Source: Phallusia mammillata (Eukaryota; Chordata; Ascidiacea; Phlebobranchia; Ascidiidae). From it: a DNA stretch of 64,000 nucleotides. Below the pieces are notes generated by a model. That model saw only the letters and a program-made list of their open reading frames with translations. It made no database searches and was not told the DNA's origin. The translations under genes and the position numbers were made by a program. The stretch spans positions 126,569-190,568 of the forward strand of contig QLIY01000203.1 in the NCBI GenBank assembly GCA_003260075.1. Direction: 5' to 3'. This document shows positions 48,889-60,169 of the stretch, one piece after another (positions within the stretch are counted from its first letter, which is position 1; every line of letters starts with the position of its first letter).

Positions 48889-50070
48889 AATCATATTATC
48901 TCTTTTTATACTACGAATGACTGGCACCAGTGACGCTATTTGGCCCACAGGTTCAGATAATGACTTTTGCAGTTTATCACGATCATACTGGTCACAAAAA
49001 TTTTGATTGGTTTCAGAGCCAGGGACCGGCTGCGGTTTTAAGCAGTGTGGGTCTTTAGTTGGTTCTTCATTGTTGTGAATCTCTGGTGCAAATTCTTCTT
49101 GTTGCCTTCGCACCTTCGTAAAGTCAAACTTCGCATTTGCCCGTGCCTCCATAAATGACCAACCGCCAAGTTTATTAGCCCATTCCCGAACACATTGGTC
49201 AAACATGATTGCATGCGGAGCAGGGCGATATTCCAAGTCTTCGATCAAACACTGGACATGCCAGGCCCACCTCAACAAAAGCTGTCTGGTGCCACTTGCG
49301 ACACCGTTCGCGGTGTTGATGAAATGTTGCAGGAGCTTGAGGTAGCCCCATACGTAGCGCAACGGTGTAGTAAATTTAAGTTTTGACATTCGACAACAGA
49401 GGTAGCAGTCGATAAATAGCTTAGAGACATTTTTGGGAAGCTTATCTAATTCGGATTGGAGGAAAACCGCACCACATTCGTTTTCATTACAAGAGTTTAT
49501 GTTGGGGCGAGACAATGCATTTGCGGAAGATCGTGAATTATTGTCTGTTGTAGACATTGCCGACAGTTTTTCGTTTTTCAACGGTTTAACCAAATCACAT
49601 GTATCAGTTTGAACAGATATTGACGATGTTCTGGGAACTGTTGGCTTTGTCGTGGGTTTTCGGACCGGCTTTACATTGGCTACATTCGGCTTCACCGCAC
49701 TGACATTTGGCATCGGTTTAGTCATAGTCGACCGGCATTCTTTCTTGGGTTCTTTGGGGGTCATGGTAGCTTTTTCAACCTTTGGAACAATTTTGATTTC
49801 ATCCGTACTTGTGAATTTAGATTTATGTTTCCTTATTAAAGTCTGAGTGTCCACATCAGATTGTTTGATCATTTCGGTTTGAGTTGCAGCGACGATCTTT
49901 AGTTTGGAACATGTCTTACAGGGCTCTGGCTTCTGAACTAAAAGACCAAGCGCCTGCATGAACCATTCTGCTGAGCACTCAAATGTCTGAAACACTTGCT
50001 TTTCCGCATACTTGCTCGGCTTGATTAGAATAAAATAGTTACTAAACAGATCATTCAGACTGCCGTCCAT
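48841..50070 (-). CDS. Orphan 409-residue protein with TQT motifs
   Basis: Long uninterrupted frame from ATG at 50070 to TGA. An acceptor (TTTCTTTTTTGCAG) at 50107-50110 suggests a 5' UTR exon 50106-50071 just before it, so the coding region is one exon. Residues 1-60 form a folded-looking N-terminus with a CKTC pair (51-54). Residues 60-200 are low-complexity, Lys/Pro/Thr-rich and carry AATQTE (61-66), VDTQTL (73-78) and ISVQTD (151-156), which fit the dynein light chain LC8 (DYNLL) binding motif. Residues 200-325 look helical, with WGYLKLLQHF (241-250) and REWANKLGGWSFMEA (295-309). W-x4-GGW matches the spacing of the Bcl-2 BH2 motif, but no clear BH3 or BH1 was found. I do not recognise the family; function unknown. 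Confidence 0.75.
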   Translation of the reverse strand: MDGSLNDLFSNYFILIKPSKYAEKQVFQTFECSAEWFMQALGLLVQKPEPCKTCSKLKIVAATQTEMIKQSDVDTQTLIRKHKSKFTSTDEIKIVPKVEKATMTPKEPKKECRSTMTKPMPNVSAVKPNVANVKPVRKPTTKPTVPRTSSISVQTDTCDLVKPLKNEKLSAMSTTDNNSRSSANALSRPNINSCNENECGAVFLQSELDKLPKNVSKLFIDCYLCCRMSKLKFTTPLRYVWGYLKLLQHFINTANGVASGTRQLLLRWAWHVQCLIEDLEYRPAPHAIMFDQCVREWANKLGGWSFMEARANAKFDFTKVRRQQEEFAPEIHNNEEPTKDPHCLKPQPVPGSETNQNFCDQYDRDKLQKSLSEPVGQIASLVPVIRSIKRDNMIDNERDTNSKRWKTSR

Positions 50071-50136
50071 TATAAAGATTCGATCTATCTCCTACAATGT
50101 CATATACTGCAAAAAAGAAATAACCCAAGTTGATAC

Positions 50137-50142
<6 letters not shown>

Positions 50143-50228
<86 letters not shown>
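50143..50228 (+). repeat. 86-bp poly-C tract
   Basis: C run immediately upstream of the 5' UTR acceptor of the orphan gene, followed by a T run. Flanks are not obviously duplicated. Confidence 0.9.
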
Positions 50229-52905
50229 TTTTTTTTTATCAGAGAACAAAAAACCTACCCAACTTAGGAAATACATAAAATGAAACTGATATGTGCTTCG
50301 GTCACCCTACCTCTAATATTTAAAGACAACAGCTTGCATGTATATTGGAATGGTGACACGTTTACTAGAACTAATTTAAAGCTCGCATCACTTTGACGAA
50401 GCGATCATGTTGTGCTTTCTGCCATAACGTGTGAAATTCCTGAGTAGTTCGTTGAAATACGACCCAGGTAAAATGGTGTCGAGGCTTATAATCAGCGGAT
50501 ACTGATCGGGAGTGGCGTTTTTATTCGGTATTGTTTAATTTCCAGTCTGTCAAAGCTGACCTATTCTTGTGCGGTATTGATGGACAATGGAACAATAGTG
50601 GCAGAACACAAAACCAAAACTTCTTTGAACATTTGTCTATGGTCAATCAAGCCAACTTAGAAAGTGGCAGTTTGGTCGCAATAGTGCTTTGTACTTCATC
50701 ATCAACAAAACTGCCATTTTGCGGTACGAACGCTTTGAAAAAATTCTGCTTGCTCTACATTGCCTGAACTTTTAAAGTGCTCATGGAAAAACTTTAGCTG
50801 CTCTTCTCCTGGTTTAGCACATTGCTCTGTTACTCAATATACAGCTTACCACAACCTTGTTACAGAGATTTGCATCATCGCCGACAGTTATAAACGAACA
50901 GATATACGACAAAGGTTACGGCACTTTTGAATAGAACTCAGCCCAACGTTCTTTTCGGGTTTAAAATACGGCCAATAGTAGCACAGCAAACAAACCTGAA
51001 AGTTTTCGAAAGCAGAGCCTTTGTTTTTAGACAGAGGACGAAGGTAATGTTTGTTAATCGCATAACAGTCCGTAAAATTTCGATCTATGTATTAAGCAAA
51101 CAATCATTGCAATGTTGATGCTTGTAGTTACATATATTACACATCATCCAGATAAGTGTTCCAAATGCGGTTTTAAAACACCTCGGTGGCAAGAAGTAGT
51201 CTTTTTTGTATCTTCCTTAACAAAGTACCCTAGCACTTTGACTTTCGATTCTTTAAGCCTAAAACAGTACCTTTATTAACACCAAACCTACAAAGGCAAA
51301 GAAACAACTGGTTCAACAGCTCAAATCTGACGCACGGTAAGAGTTGTTCACAACTCCGCCCATAAATGCCTTTATCCAACCGTTTCGCTCGCCCTTTTTT
51401 CCCTTTTCTTGTGCCTGCGGTCAGATAACAAATGTTTTACGGCTTTACAACTCGTCACTACCCGCTGGTCACTTATGTCTGCTTGACCCGTTGCGGCTCG
51501 TTTACTTCCGTGGACTTTAGTTCGAGCTGTTTAAGGTTTGATATAGTTCGACTTGTCGCGCCTGTAAAAGATAAGGTCTGTTGTGTGGCTTTGCAGTTTG
51601 TCACTGTCCACTGGGCGACAAAAGGACTTTGGTTCAAGGTTCAAACTGATCATTGTTATCTGTGTCACTGATTGTTTCCTGTCTATGTCCATGCGAAAAT
51701 TTGCCAACGATCGGCTAATATATGACAAATCGTTGCTCATATGTTTTCATTCCATATGCCAAGGCTACACAGCAGCAAATTTTTGTCTCAAAACTACTTT
51801 TTTTATTGCATCTACAATCATTTCTTTGTTTACACTGTGCATTGTCTTGCAATGAGCTTCTGACTGATAGTCTGCTAACAGCTGACAGACCGCCACATTT
51901 CTGTGTTAGGAGCACAACCAATTACAGTAGGGGGCATGTGGCACTGTCACTATTCCAAATTAAACCTATACTTTGCCCCCAAGGTATACATTCTAAAACC
52001 GTAAGTCGAATCATTAGCATTCGACATTGTTGCCTGCTGGCAAAGGTTTATTTGTCAGGTTTTAGTAAGAGACAAAAAATCACTGAAAAAACGCTGTTAT
52101 TATTTTAGTATTCGTTACTGGGACCTTGCAACGTTTATGCTGGGCAACAACGTTAATGAAACACTTGCCCATAGATAGATCACAGAATAGGAGGCCGTAT
52201 TCTTGTCATTAGCGAGTATCCATATTTCATAGCACCATTTTAGTGAATAGTGTAATAGAAGCACACTAAGAAAGTGTGGTTCTTACTACGACCCTAATTT
52301 GCATTATGCCCAAGCGGGCAATACTGCAGTCTCTGACCTAAACTATCACCAGAACAAAATAAAACTAATTTTAATTTTATTAATTATATGCGGGATATAC
52401 TGTTATTGATATGTAGGCTACCTGATGAATGTGGTCACACGACGTCAGGCCTAACCACAGAGTTATACCATCACCATTAATCCCAAAATAAGGACAACAA
52501 AAGAAACTTTTATACGAAACGAAACAAACGTTTTAGAGCAAATCTTTGCATTTAGCTTATACGAGTCATGACATATTATACATACCATTTTTGCCAAAAA
52601 CAATCTGTTCTAGCAACTCCTTGTTCGTAGGAAATATTCATCTCATGACAGCTCAGGTCTAGACTTACTTTACATTTCCTAGAAATAAGGACAATACATT
52701 TTTCTAAAACGTTGCCCTTCGAAATAAGGACAGTATGGCACCCGTGCCTAAGTTTCTAGCTGGCATTTGTAGACCGAATCTATCTTAACTCAAAACTGAC
52801 GTCACAATAATAACATATATACTCTTACGTTAAAGTAGATTAAATCATTCTGCCTGTGTTAATCAAGGCTGAGTTAACTAATTCGCCTATAGATCTTTAT
52901 TGTGT
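50229..52905. other. Intergenic, nothing recognised
   Basis: Upstream of the orphan gene. Short open frames have no recognisable protein features, splice continuity or repeats. The orphan gene's promoter and first exon probably lie here. Confidence 0.45.
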
Positions 52906-52914
52906 GCTAATTTC

Positions 52915-53077
52915 GGTAGAGCTACTAACACCATACGTTTCGCCTGATCCAAAAGTGCTTAATTTTCGACAGGTGGCGCAAAGAGCACTTTTTTCATTTA
53001 AAACGGTATATCTCAAAAAATACTCACGGTTAAGGCTATTAGGGTTGCGGTAATTTTAGGGTTGGGGTATTAGCACT

Positions 53078-53122
<45 letters not shown>

Positions 53123-53273
53123 AAAATTAGTTACTAATGTAAAAGTTTTATGTAAATATTTCCCAATCCAACCGATTTATAGCCGCTAAATAAATAATTC
53201 AGCTCTTTACGCCAGCTATCGAAAATTAAGCACTTTTGGATCAGGCGAAACGTATGGTGTTAGTAGCTCTACC
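52915..53273. mobile_element. Long-TIR element with 9-bp TSD, 359 bp
   Basis: The first ~58 bp (GGTAGAGCTACTAACACC...) are an exact inverted copy of the last ~55 bp, and weaker complementarity continues to about 85 bp. It is flanked by the exact 9-bp direct repeat GCTAATTTC (52906-52914 and 53274-53282). Long TIRs with a 9-bp TSD suggest a Mutator-like or foldback non-autonomous element. The loop contains a 41-base C run (53080-53120). Confidence 0.88.
53080..53120 (+). repeat. 41-bp poly-C tract inside the long-TIR element
   Basis: C run in the loop of the inverted-repeat element, where polymerase or assembly slippage is likely. Confidence 0.9.
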
Positions 53274-53282
53274 GCTAATTTC

Positions 53283-55000
53283 AGTCTAAAGGAAAATTAC
53301 ATTAAGCAGAACATAATTACCACCAATGCATAAAAGGCATTCAACACTCCCAATTGTATTACAAAACCATAAAAGTTATAGGCCTATAACCCAAACAATA
53401 AGGAAAAGGCATTCAATCTGACATTTCAAAAGTTTGTTTAGTTTAGACCTTATAGCTCTATTTTATTTCTAACAATCGAATCCCACTAATTAACTGCCCC
53501 CGACACGGGAAAATGGTATTATTGTGCAATTTGGGAAGGTCGGGATTTCAGTATCTTTGTAGCAATGTGTATTTTATATTTTTGTGTATTTTCATTTTAG
53601 CGACACATCAGAAACTCAAAGCAATTTTGTATTTCCTTTGAAGTCTAGCGGCCTTAGATGTTGCGTTTTCTAAAACCACACGTCCTAGCACTTACGCAAT
53701 CGTAAAATCGTTTCTTGTAGCCGACTTCCATGTACGATAATTATTTCCTTAATTTGTTTCGGAGCGACACTACCTTTGCCCCGAGTTACAATGACGCGTT
53801 GTCGCATTACTATATATTTGCGTTTGCGTTTGCTAATCCAACAAAACATCAAAACTAAAAATAGATTCACTTACTTACGTACTTACCTTAGAGCTTAGAC
53901 TAAACGAAGTTATCGCTAACGTTATACCTGTACGTTTGTTGTCGTTTATATATTTGTTTAATAAACCATGTATTACATTTTAGTTGTTATTAGTCAGGAG
54001 TCTTCAGAATTCTCTATTATGGAGTCAGATCGCGCATTTTCCTTCTTTAACCTAAACGTTGCTTAACACCGCAGCAATCGGGCAAATAATCTTTTTGCAA
54101 CATCTTCAAAACACTATACAAGAGCACTGCGCTGTGTTTGTTGGGAAACCATGCGATGTTGGATTACTCAACACTATCCTCACGCGACAAGAACTGATTC
54201 CTGATAGAAGGATAATTAATCGTTCATGCCGTAATCTTATAACCATAATATAATTAATCTATTTGCTGCCAAGCATAATATCAGGTTTATAGAGCTCTTC
54301 TGGCAAATTTATTTTTATTCCGATGTTTGCCAGAAGAGCTCTATAAACTTCTTATAACCACAATTTTATTATTTTTTGAAGAACAAATATACGAACATTG
54401 TAGTTGTATTTACATATCATACATTGTAAGCAGCTATCGGTTTGAAGATGATGCAGCTATCGACCATTGGTGGGTCTCAAAACTTCTTATCTTACACAGT
54501 TTAAATATTAACTAATTTTATGTATCCAGTGCCAGGCTTTGGCGTATAATAATGTTTTTTACATAAAAAATGACAAAAATATAATGAATTAATATGTTTT
54601 TGTTAACAACAGGTTACCAGAATTCGGTTGCTGTTAGCAACGCTAAAGTGTAAACTGCATGCGGCAGAGAATAGCAAGTTTAGTTGTTTTAAATTATTAA
54701 ATCATAAAAGATTTTTTTAAAAGGTGGCAAAAACTCTTCAACAATATTTTTAAAACTTATGTTTACAATTTAATCTTAAAATTGTGTATTTGTGTATCTC
54801 CAAACTTTTTCAAACACCCATCCTGTGCAAGAAAGTTTGAAAAAACTCTTTTTTTGTTTACAACTAAAAAGGACTGACGCCACAGATCCGCGTAGTTGTA
54901 TTTCGCCTGGATCTTGAAGGTGTGCTTGTATTTCATAAAATTTATAATATTATTGGATTTTAAATTTGTACACAGATTGCAGAAAAACTTAAAAATCAAG
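53283..55000. other. Intergenic between long-TIR element and CCDC42
   Basis: No protein-coding exon recognised. It contains the perfect hairpin at 54286-54347. Close to the CCDC42 start, TTTGTACACAGATTGCAG ending at 54982 looks like a 3' splice acceptor, giving an 18-base 5' UTR. Confidence 0.5.
54286..54347. repeat. Perfect 22-bp hairpin
   Basis: Arms 54286-54307 and 54326-54347 are exact reverse complements (TTTATAGAGCTCTTCTGGCA... ) around an 18-base AT-rich loop. There is no clear target duplication and no continuing TIR. It could be a very small MITE, a small-RNA precursor or a replication/replicon relic. Confidence 0.9.
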
Positions 55001-56834
55001 ATGACAGTCAATTTAGAAGATTATTTTCGGAGTACTTTCGAAGACAAACTGCTGGTGTAAGTTCTTATCCCAAATTTAACATGTTTCACTATTTTACATT
55101 AATCTTATTTGTGATCCATAACCAGGGAATAAAAACACCACACACAAAACTATTTTTTGAAATGACAATTTAAGAAATCTTGAAAAGTCTCAAATTTTTA
55201 ACATTAAAATCTTGACATAAGTTTCTTATAGCTGATGCATTCTGCCCTAAACGTTTTTCTGTGTGTGAATACTTGTTTACATGGTAATTTTGTGATTGCT
55301 ATGATTGGCAATTCTTAAAATTTCCTATGTAAAAATATTGTGTGCATTTAAACATGAGTTCTACTCTTCATCTTATACAGCAAAATGCCTGAGAGGGAGG
55401 ATGATCATCTAACACCAGCAACAAGACTCTTAGAAAAAAGAAGGGAGATGGCAGAAGTGGAACAAGCACTTGCTGCACAGAAGGAGGTTTTCTGAATGAA
55501 GCAATGCTTTATTACCTGATGTTGCAGCCTATAAACTTTGTTGCTATTTTATCAGGAGTTTCAAATGAAAATGGAGAGTTTGCAACAACGGCGAGAGGAG
55601 TTGGAGAGAAAAGAACATCAACTAAAAGAATCGCTGTTAAAGTTTGACAAGTTTTTAAAAGAGAATGACTCAAAGCGAGCCCGGGCAGTAAAAAAGTCAC
55701 ATGATGAGAGAGAATTAAGAAGAGGAAAAGAAAAAGACATTGAGAGGTAAATAGGATGGAGACATTTCAGTGCAAAAAATATTTAATTTTTCAATTTTAC
55801 CAGATTAAAAGATGAGATTGGTGATCTTTCCAAAGAACGTGACCGTTACCAGAAAAAACTTGAAAAAAATTCAATTTTTCAAAAATACATGGAGAGAGTG
55901 CAAGAATCCACAGATGAGTTCAGTGAAATACGTGAAATTATTTCAAGATATGACACTCTAGTTGCAACACATGTTGTAAGTATCCACATTTGATTTGTTT
56001 ATGAAATAACATGTCACAAATGTATCAGTGGTAAAGTTGCCAGTGGCTCATTGTTGAAACAAATAAGTACCTGTACCAAATCGTTGTTCAGGATTTGTTG
56101 GAAAGAGATCAAAAAAATCAGGATGCTATAGAAAAAGAAAAGGGCCGATTGGTAAAATTTACAGAAGAAAAGAACAACGAAATACTGTACTACAACAACC
56201 AACTTGCACAGTTGCAAACCAGACTTGATCAAGCCCAAAGTAAAGCTGTAAAATGGGAAAGCAAATGGACCCACATTCAGGTAAGCTTCAAATATTGTGA
56301 AAAGTGTATTCCATTTGGCTAGTGGAACAAAAGGGTACATACCAGTACCATAAATTGATGTCAAGATAAGTGTAAAAGACATCATGTAGTCCATGTCAAA
56401 TTGCATAATACATCTTACATGTAAACATGGCATTTTGTTACATCTTTCTTGCAAATGTGGCATATTACCTATATACGGGCTTTCAAAAACATAAACAAAA
56501 TACTGGTTTTTACACAGAATACAGCAGCAAAGAAAACATTGTTGCTTGGAAGGATTAAAATTGCGACTCACAATCTATTCCAACTGGTAAACAAGCATTT
56601 AAAACAGGCCGCCACAGTGCCTTTGGAAAACACTGCCCTTCAATTGGAAAAGGTAAGGCCTTCCTAAAGGTTGGCAGTGCAATGTATTTTGTGTTTGTAA
56701 GCATTTACAGTACTAGAACACGGATGTACAAAAATCTTACAAACTTATTTTAGATTCAAATGTTCATCCAAGATTTGAGCCAGATCACCATGGAGATAAA
56801 GCGTGTTGAGGCAGCAGCACATCCAGCTTCATGA
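55001..56834 (+). CDS. CCDC42: Coiled-coil domain-containing protein 42
   Basis: Seven exons joining in phase to 309 residues: 55001-55056, 55381-55486, 55556-55746, 55804-55975, 56092-56280, 56518-56652, 56754-56834. Human CCDC42 is 316 residues and aligns end to end: [14 protein letters not shown] near the start, [32 protein letters not shown], and the block [20 protein letters not shown], nearly identical to the human protein. It is a DUF4200-type protein of the CCDC42/CFAP73 group, almost entirely coiled coil, needed for sperm head-tail coupling and flagellum formation in mammals and linked to axonemal adaptor complexes. The donor of exon 2 (GAG|GTTTTC) is weak. Tail-to-tail with RNF215, 632 bp apart. 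Confidence 0.95.
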
Positions 56835-56945
56835 GCTGACTTTTAATTGGTTTATGTTAAGTATATGTATTTTTATCGCACTTTTTTGCAAAAACCTTTT
56901 CTTGAAAATACAGCTGCAATGTTTGCATGTCATTGGAACTTTAAT

Positions 56946-57003
56946 AATAAACAATATAACTTGCCACTGTGGCATATCATAATATATCCAAGCAAACAAT
57001 AAA
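56946..57003 (+). terminator. CCDC42 polyadenylation signals
   Basis: AATAAA at 56946-56951 and again at 56998-57003, 112 and 164 bp after the stop codon. Confidence 0.55.
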
Positions 57004-57465
57004 AACATTTCCTAAACACAAATAAAGCATGCTAAACACAATGTTTTTTAAAAAGTGTTTTAACAATAGATAAAAATACTGTTAACCAAAGCTATAAGCC
57101 CAATCTGTAAACCTGTCTTTTGGTCCACCCAAGACAATAATATAAGTTTGCTTGGTAGCTAATAAGCCAATTTGTACAGCAGCAAGTAGGTTTGTATGTG
57201 ACAAATCAGTCACACAAGAATAGCAATACATACAAATACGTATTTTGGCAAAAACTATAGAATGGCTGTAAAACCAAAAAATAACATTAATTTAGTTTTG
57301 TCTAGTTTGTTCTTCTTTAGTCCAACATGAAACTTATTAAGGGATTAAATGTTTGTATTTTTTTTTAAATAGGCAACTTTAAGATGTGGTGTTTTATGGT
57401 AAGATATTAAGCGAAGCGGGTTTCTGAAAAAAGTAATTGAAAGGAACTTGTCCTAATGTTACCTA

Positions 57466-60169
57466 CTATGTCCTAATGTTGTTCACACTCTTAAGCTCCT
57501 CACCCAAAATATCATACTTGCAAAGTGGACAAGTCCTTCTCGTGAGTAACCAAGGGTCAACACAGTTAATATGAAAACGATGCCCACAAGGCAACACACG
57601 TAATCGCTGGAGGGAATAATAGTTGTCTAGGCAAACAGCACAACGCTCAGTTTTCTGTTTCAAATCAGGGTTGGAGGTGCCACCAAACAAGTTTCCAATG
57701 CGTTTTTTTCTTGCCCGTAGGCGGAAAATTTGAACTTGCATATTCTTCACTGTTCTCTCAGTCATTTCTTGTAAAGAAACCTTACAAAAACAGAAATTTC
57801 AATCTAATCATTATAGCCCAAAAACCAGTCTTACCTCATGATATGTGTAAAATGGAAGGTCAGCATGAAACACAATCCAACCAATTCTTAGGAAAATTGT
57901 CAAAATTAAGGCAGACACCAAAACAACTGCAGTGTTTGCTGGTTTACTCTGTGACAAAATGCCATCACTTCCCATACAAACAGTTCCTTGCCACTCATGA
58001 TAAGCACCAGCTGTGGACCTTCCACATGCTGACCATAAAGTTAATGTACCTATTGAACCCTGTAAATAATGTTGATTTATTACAGACTTCTACACCTATA
58101 TGATTTGGTCATTTTTTTTATGCAGGAAATACAAACATGCTCTATATAAAGCCATAAATTCCTTTCATCCTTTATTAACAGAGCCCCAATAGGACACCAT
58201 ACATCCCATAGACCCTAATAGGATACCATACATCCCATAGACCAATGGTTCTGAACTGGTGGTCCATGGACCACTAGTGGTCCATGATGACTTTTTGGGT
58301 GGTCCACAGGACGTCCACTAAGTTTGGTGATAAACGAGAGATGATTGCATATTACATGTTGAAAGAGTATCAAAAAGTTAGCTGTTAATAATTATATCCC
58401 ACTTCTTGAAAATCGGTTTTAAAGAATTNGCCGGATCCGGCCCGCGGGCCGTATGTTGCCCACCCCTGCCATAGACCAATGGTTCTGAACTAGTGGTCCA
58501 TGATGACTTTTTGGGTGGTCCACAGGACGTCCACTAAGTTTGGTGATAAACGAGAGATGATTGCATATTACATGTTGAAAGAGTATCAAAAAGTTAGCTG
58601 TTAATAATTATATCCCACTTCTTGAAAATCGGTTTTAAAGAATTTATGTTTCAAGCCCAAATGGTTGTTTCGTATGTGTACTTTAAACTTGCTCCAAAAT
58701 AAAATGGTCCGTGATATTATTTTTACTGGAGCGGTGGTCCATGGCCTGAAACAAGTTGAGAACCACTGCCATAGAACAATAGGTTAGAAACTAGTAAACA
58801 AAATATACTTGGCACTTGCCAAACAACCTACCACAACACTGTAAAAACTGATGTTGTGCTGAATTTTGACATGTAAATTTGTCAACTGCATAGAAAACAA
58901 CTGAAGAATCTTGGTCATATTTTCCATTCCTCTTATGATGAGAACAGGTTTTGTGAATACCTGTGGAACTTCCAGCTAATTTTGGTACAGCATAATCAGT
59001 TAACTGTTTTAATTTCAGTGTAATGTTTAAATATTAATGGTGGCTTGCCTCTTTTCCCAAATGCAAATTCCTTGTGATGATTATTAATGCTGATGCACCA
59101 ACTAACATAAAATCTTTGACTTGGTCAAGGAGTGATTTTGACCTTTGCTTGTCCATTGAATCATAAGAAAATCTGTTTCCTCTGTTGTCTGTTTCATGTG
59201 AGTCTAATTAAACAAAGAATATTAAAAAGAATCAATGAAACCCTAAATATACTGTTATATTATGCATAGTAAAAAAAAGTATAATAAATTTACCTTATTT
59301 AACACAAACCAATATAAAAAATGTGTGTTTCATTGTTCTATTGATCAACCATTTTATACACCACACCTGCCATAAGCACTCCTATCCATGCCTGATGTTG
59401 GTAGTTGGAACATTTTTCTATGTCATCACTTTGTAACTAAATATATAATCCAGGTTCAACTTAAGGGTTTTGGGGGTTGACTTTTTTGTTTGTTTGCTTA
59501 TTTATAAAAAAAAATATTTATAAAAAACATTCATATCAAATAAGTTCATTTTTAAAAAGTTTGTAATCACAATCAGTATTTTTGCAGACTAGGAAAATGT
59601 TCTACACTTACATTGATCTTTAAAAAAAATAGGGTGCAGGCAGGGAAGAAAGAATATTTTAATGCAGTAGTATAACAGGATATAGTTGCTGACTAACAGA
59701 AGTAATTGTTTAAACCCAAATTAAACTAACAAGTATATCAAGCAGAAGTTTATGAACTATTTTACTGTATACAATTTGGTAGCTTACTTGAGGTAAATTA
59801 AATTAAACTTCAATACCAAAATAAAAAACCTACAAAAACACAAAAAACTAGCAGTACATTTCATGTAACAAATGACATGATATATTGATAATTACAAAAC
59901 ATAAAACTCACTAGGTGTAGATATCCATTGACATTTTGTTTCGATCCAATGCTTGTAAATTCACCTTGGACCATCAATGGGAGTATGCCAGATTTCAAAA
60001 ATGGACTACTGGTGTAAAGACAAGTTTTTCTTTCTTTCTTGTCTTTGATTGAAACCGTTATAAATGCTCGTGAAGAAACGGTGTCGTCTTTTGCGCAAAA
60101 TGCAATGTTAGCAAGTGGCAAAACTAACACCAATATGTTGTAAACAAAAAAAAGTTCGTTTAAACGCAT
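57466..60169 (-). CDS. RNF215: RING finger protein 215, membrane RING-H2 E3 ligase
   Basis: Six exons join in phase to 388 residues: 60169-59912, 59436-59367, 59203-59049, 58975-58832, 58059-57835, 57780-57466. Human RNF215 is 377 residues. A signal peptide ([18 protein letters not shown]) opens it. A protease-associated-like luminal region follows, with [29 protein letters not shown] and [16 protein letters not shown] matching human landmarks. Next are LTLWSACG, a TM helix ([14 protein letters not shown]), and a C-terminal RING-H2: [37 protein letters not shown], with the full C3H2C3 set. It is predicted to ubiquitinate partners at endomembranes. ATG at 60169 is the first; upstream codons in frame lack ATG. 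The donor at 59048 is GC (AAAAGAG|GCAAGC). An hAT element sits in the intron 58060-58831. Confidence 0.93.
58185..58242. repeat. 30-bp tandem duplication next to an hAT insertion
   Basis: Two head-to-tail copies of a unit containing ACCATACATCCCATAGAC, with two or three differences, lie directly before the hAT element at 58243. Its target duplication falls in the second copy. RNF215 intron. Confidence 0.8.
58243..58768. mobile_element. hAT-like element with mis-joined interior, RNF215 intron
   Basis: Starts CAATGGTTCTGAACT and ends GTTGAGAACCACTG. It is flanked by CCATAGAC (58235-58242) and CCATAGAA (58769-58776), an 8-bp TSD with one change. A single N at 58429 separates two copies of the left half (58243-58428 and about 58482-58640). 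Right after the N lies the end of a different element (GTATGTTGCCCACCCCTG). This suggests a haplotype carrying a nested insertion, collapsed badly. Same family as 42836-43132. Confidence 0.8.

Noticed and set aside
51722-52108. 128-codon + frame in intergenic DNA
   Set aside because: No recognisable domain, no splice context, composition like surrounding non-coding DNA.
56014-56571. 185-codon minus-strand frame
   Set aside because: It lies antisense over CCDC42 exons whose protein match is unambiguous.
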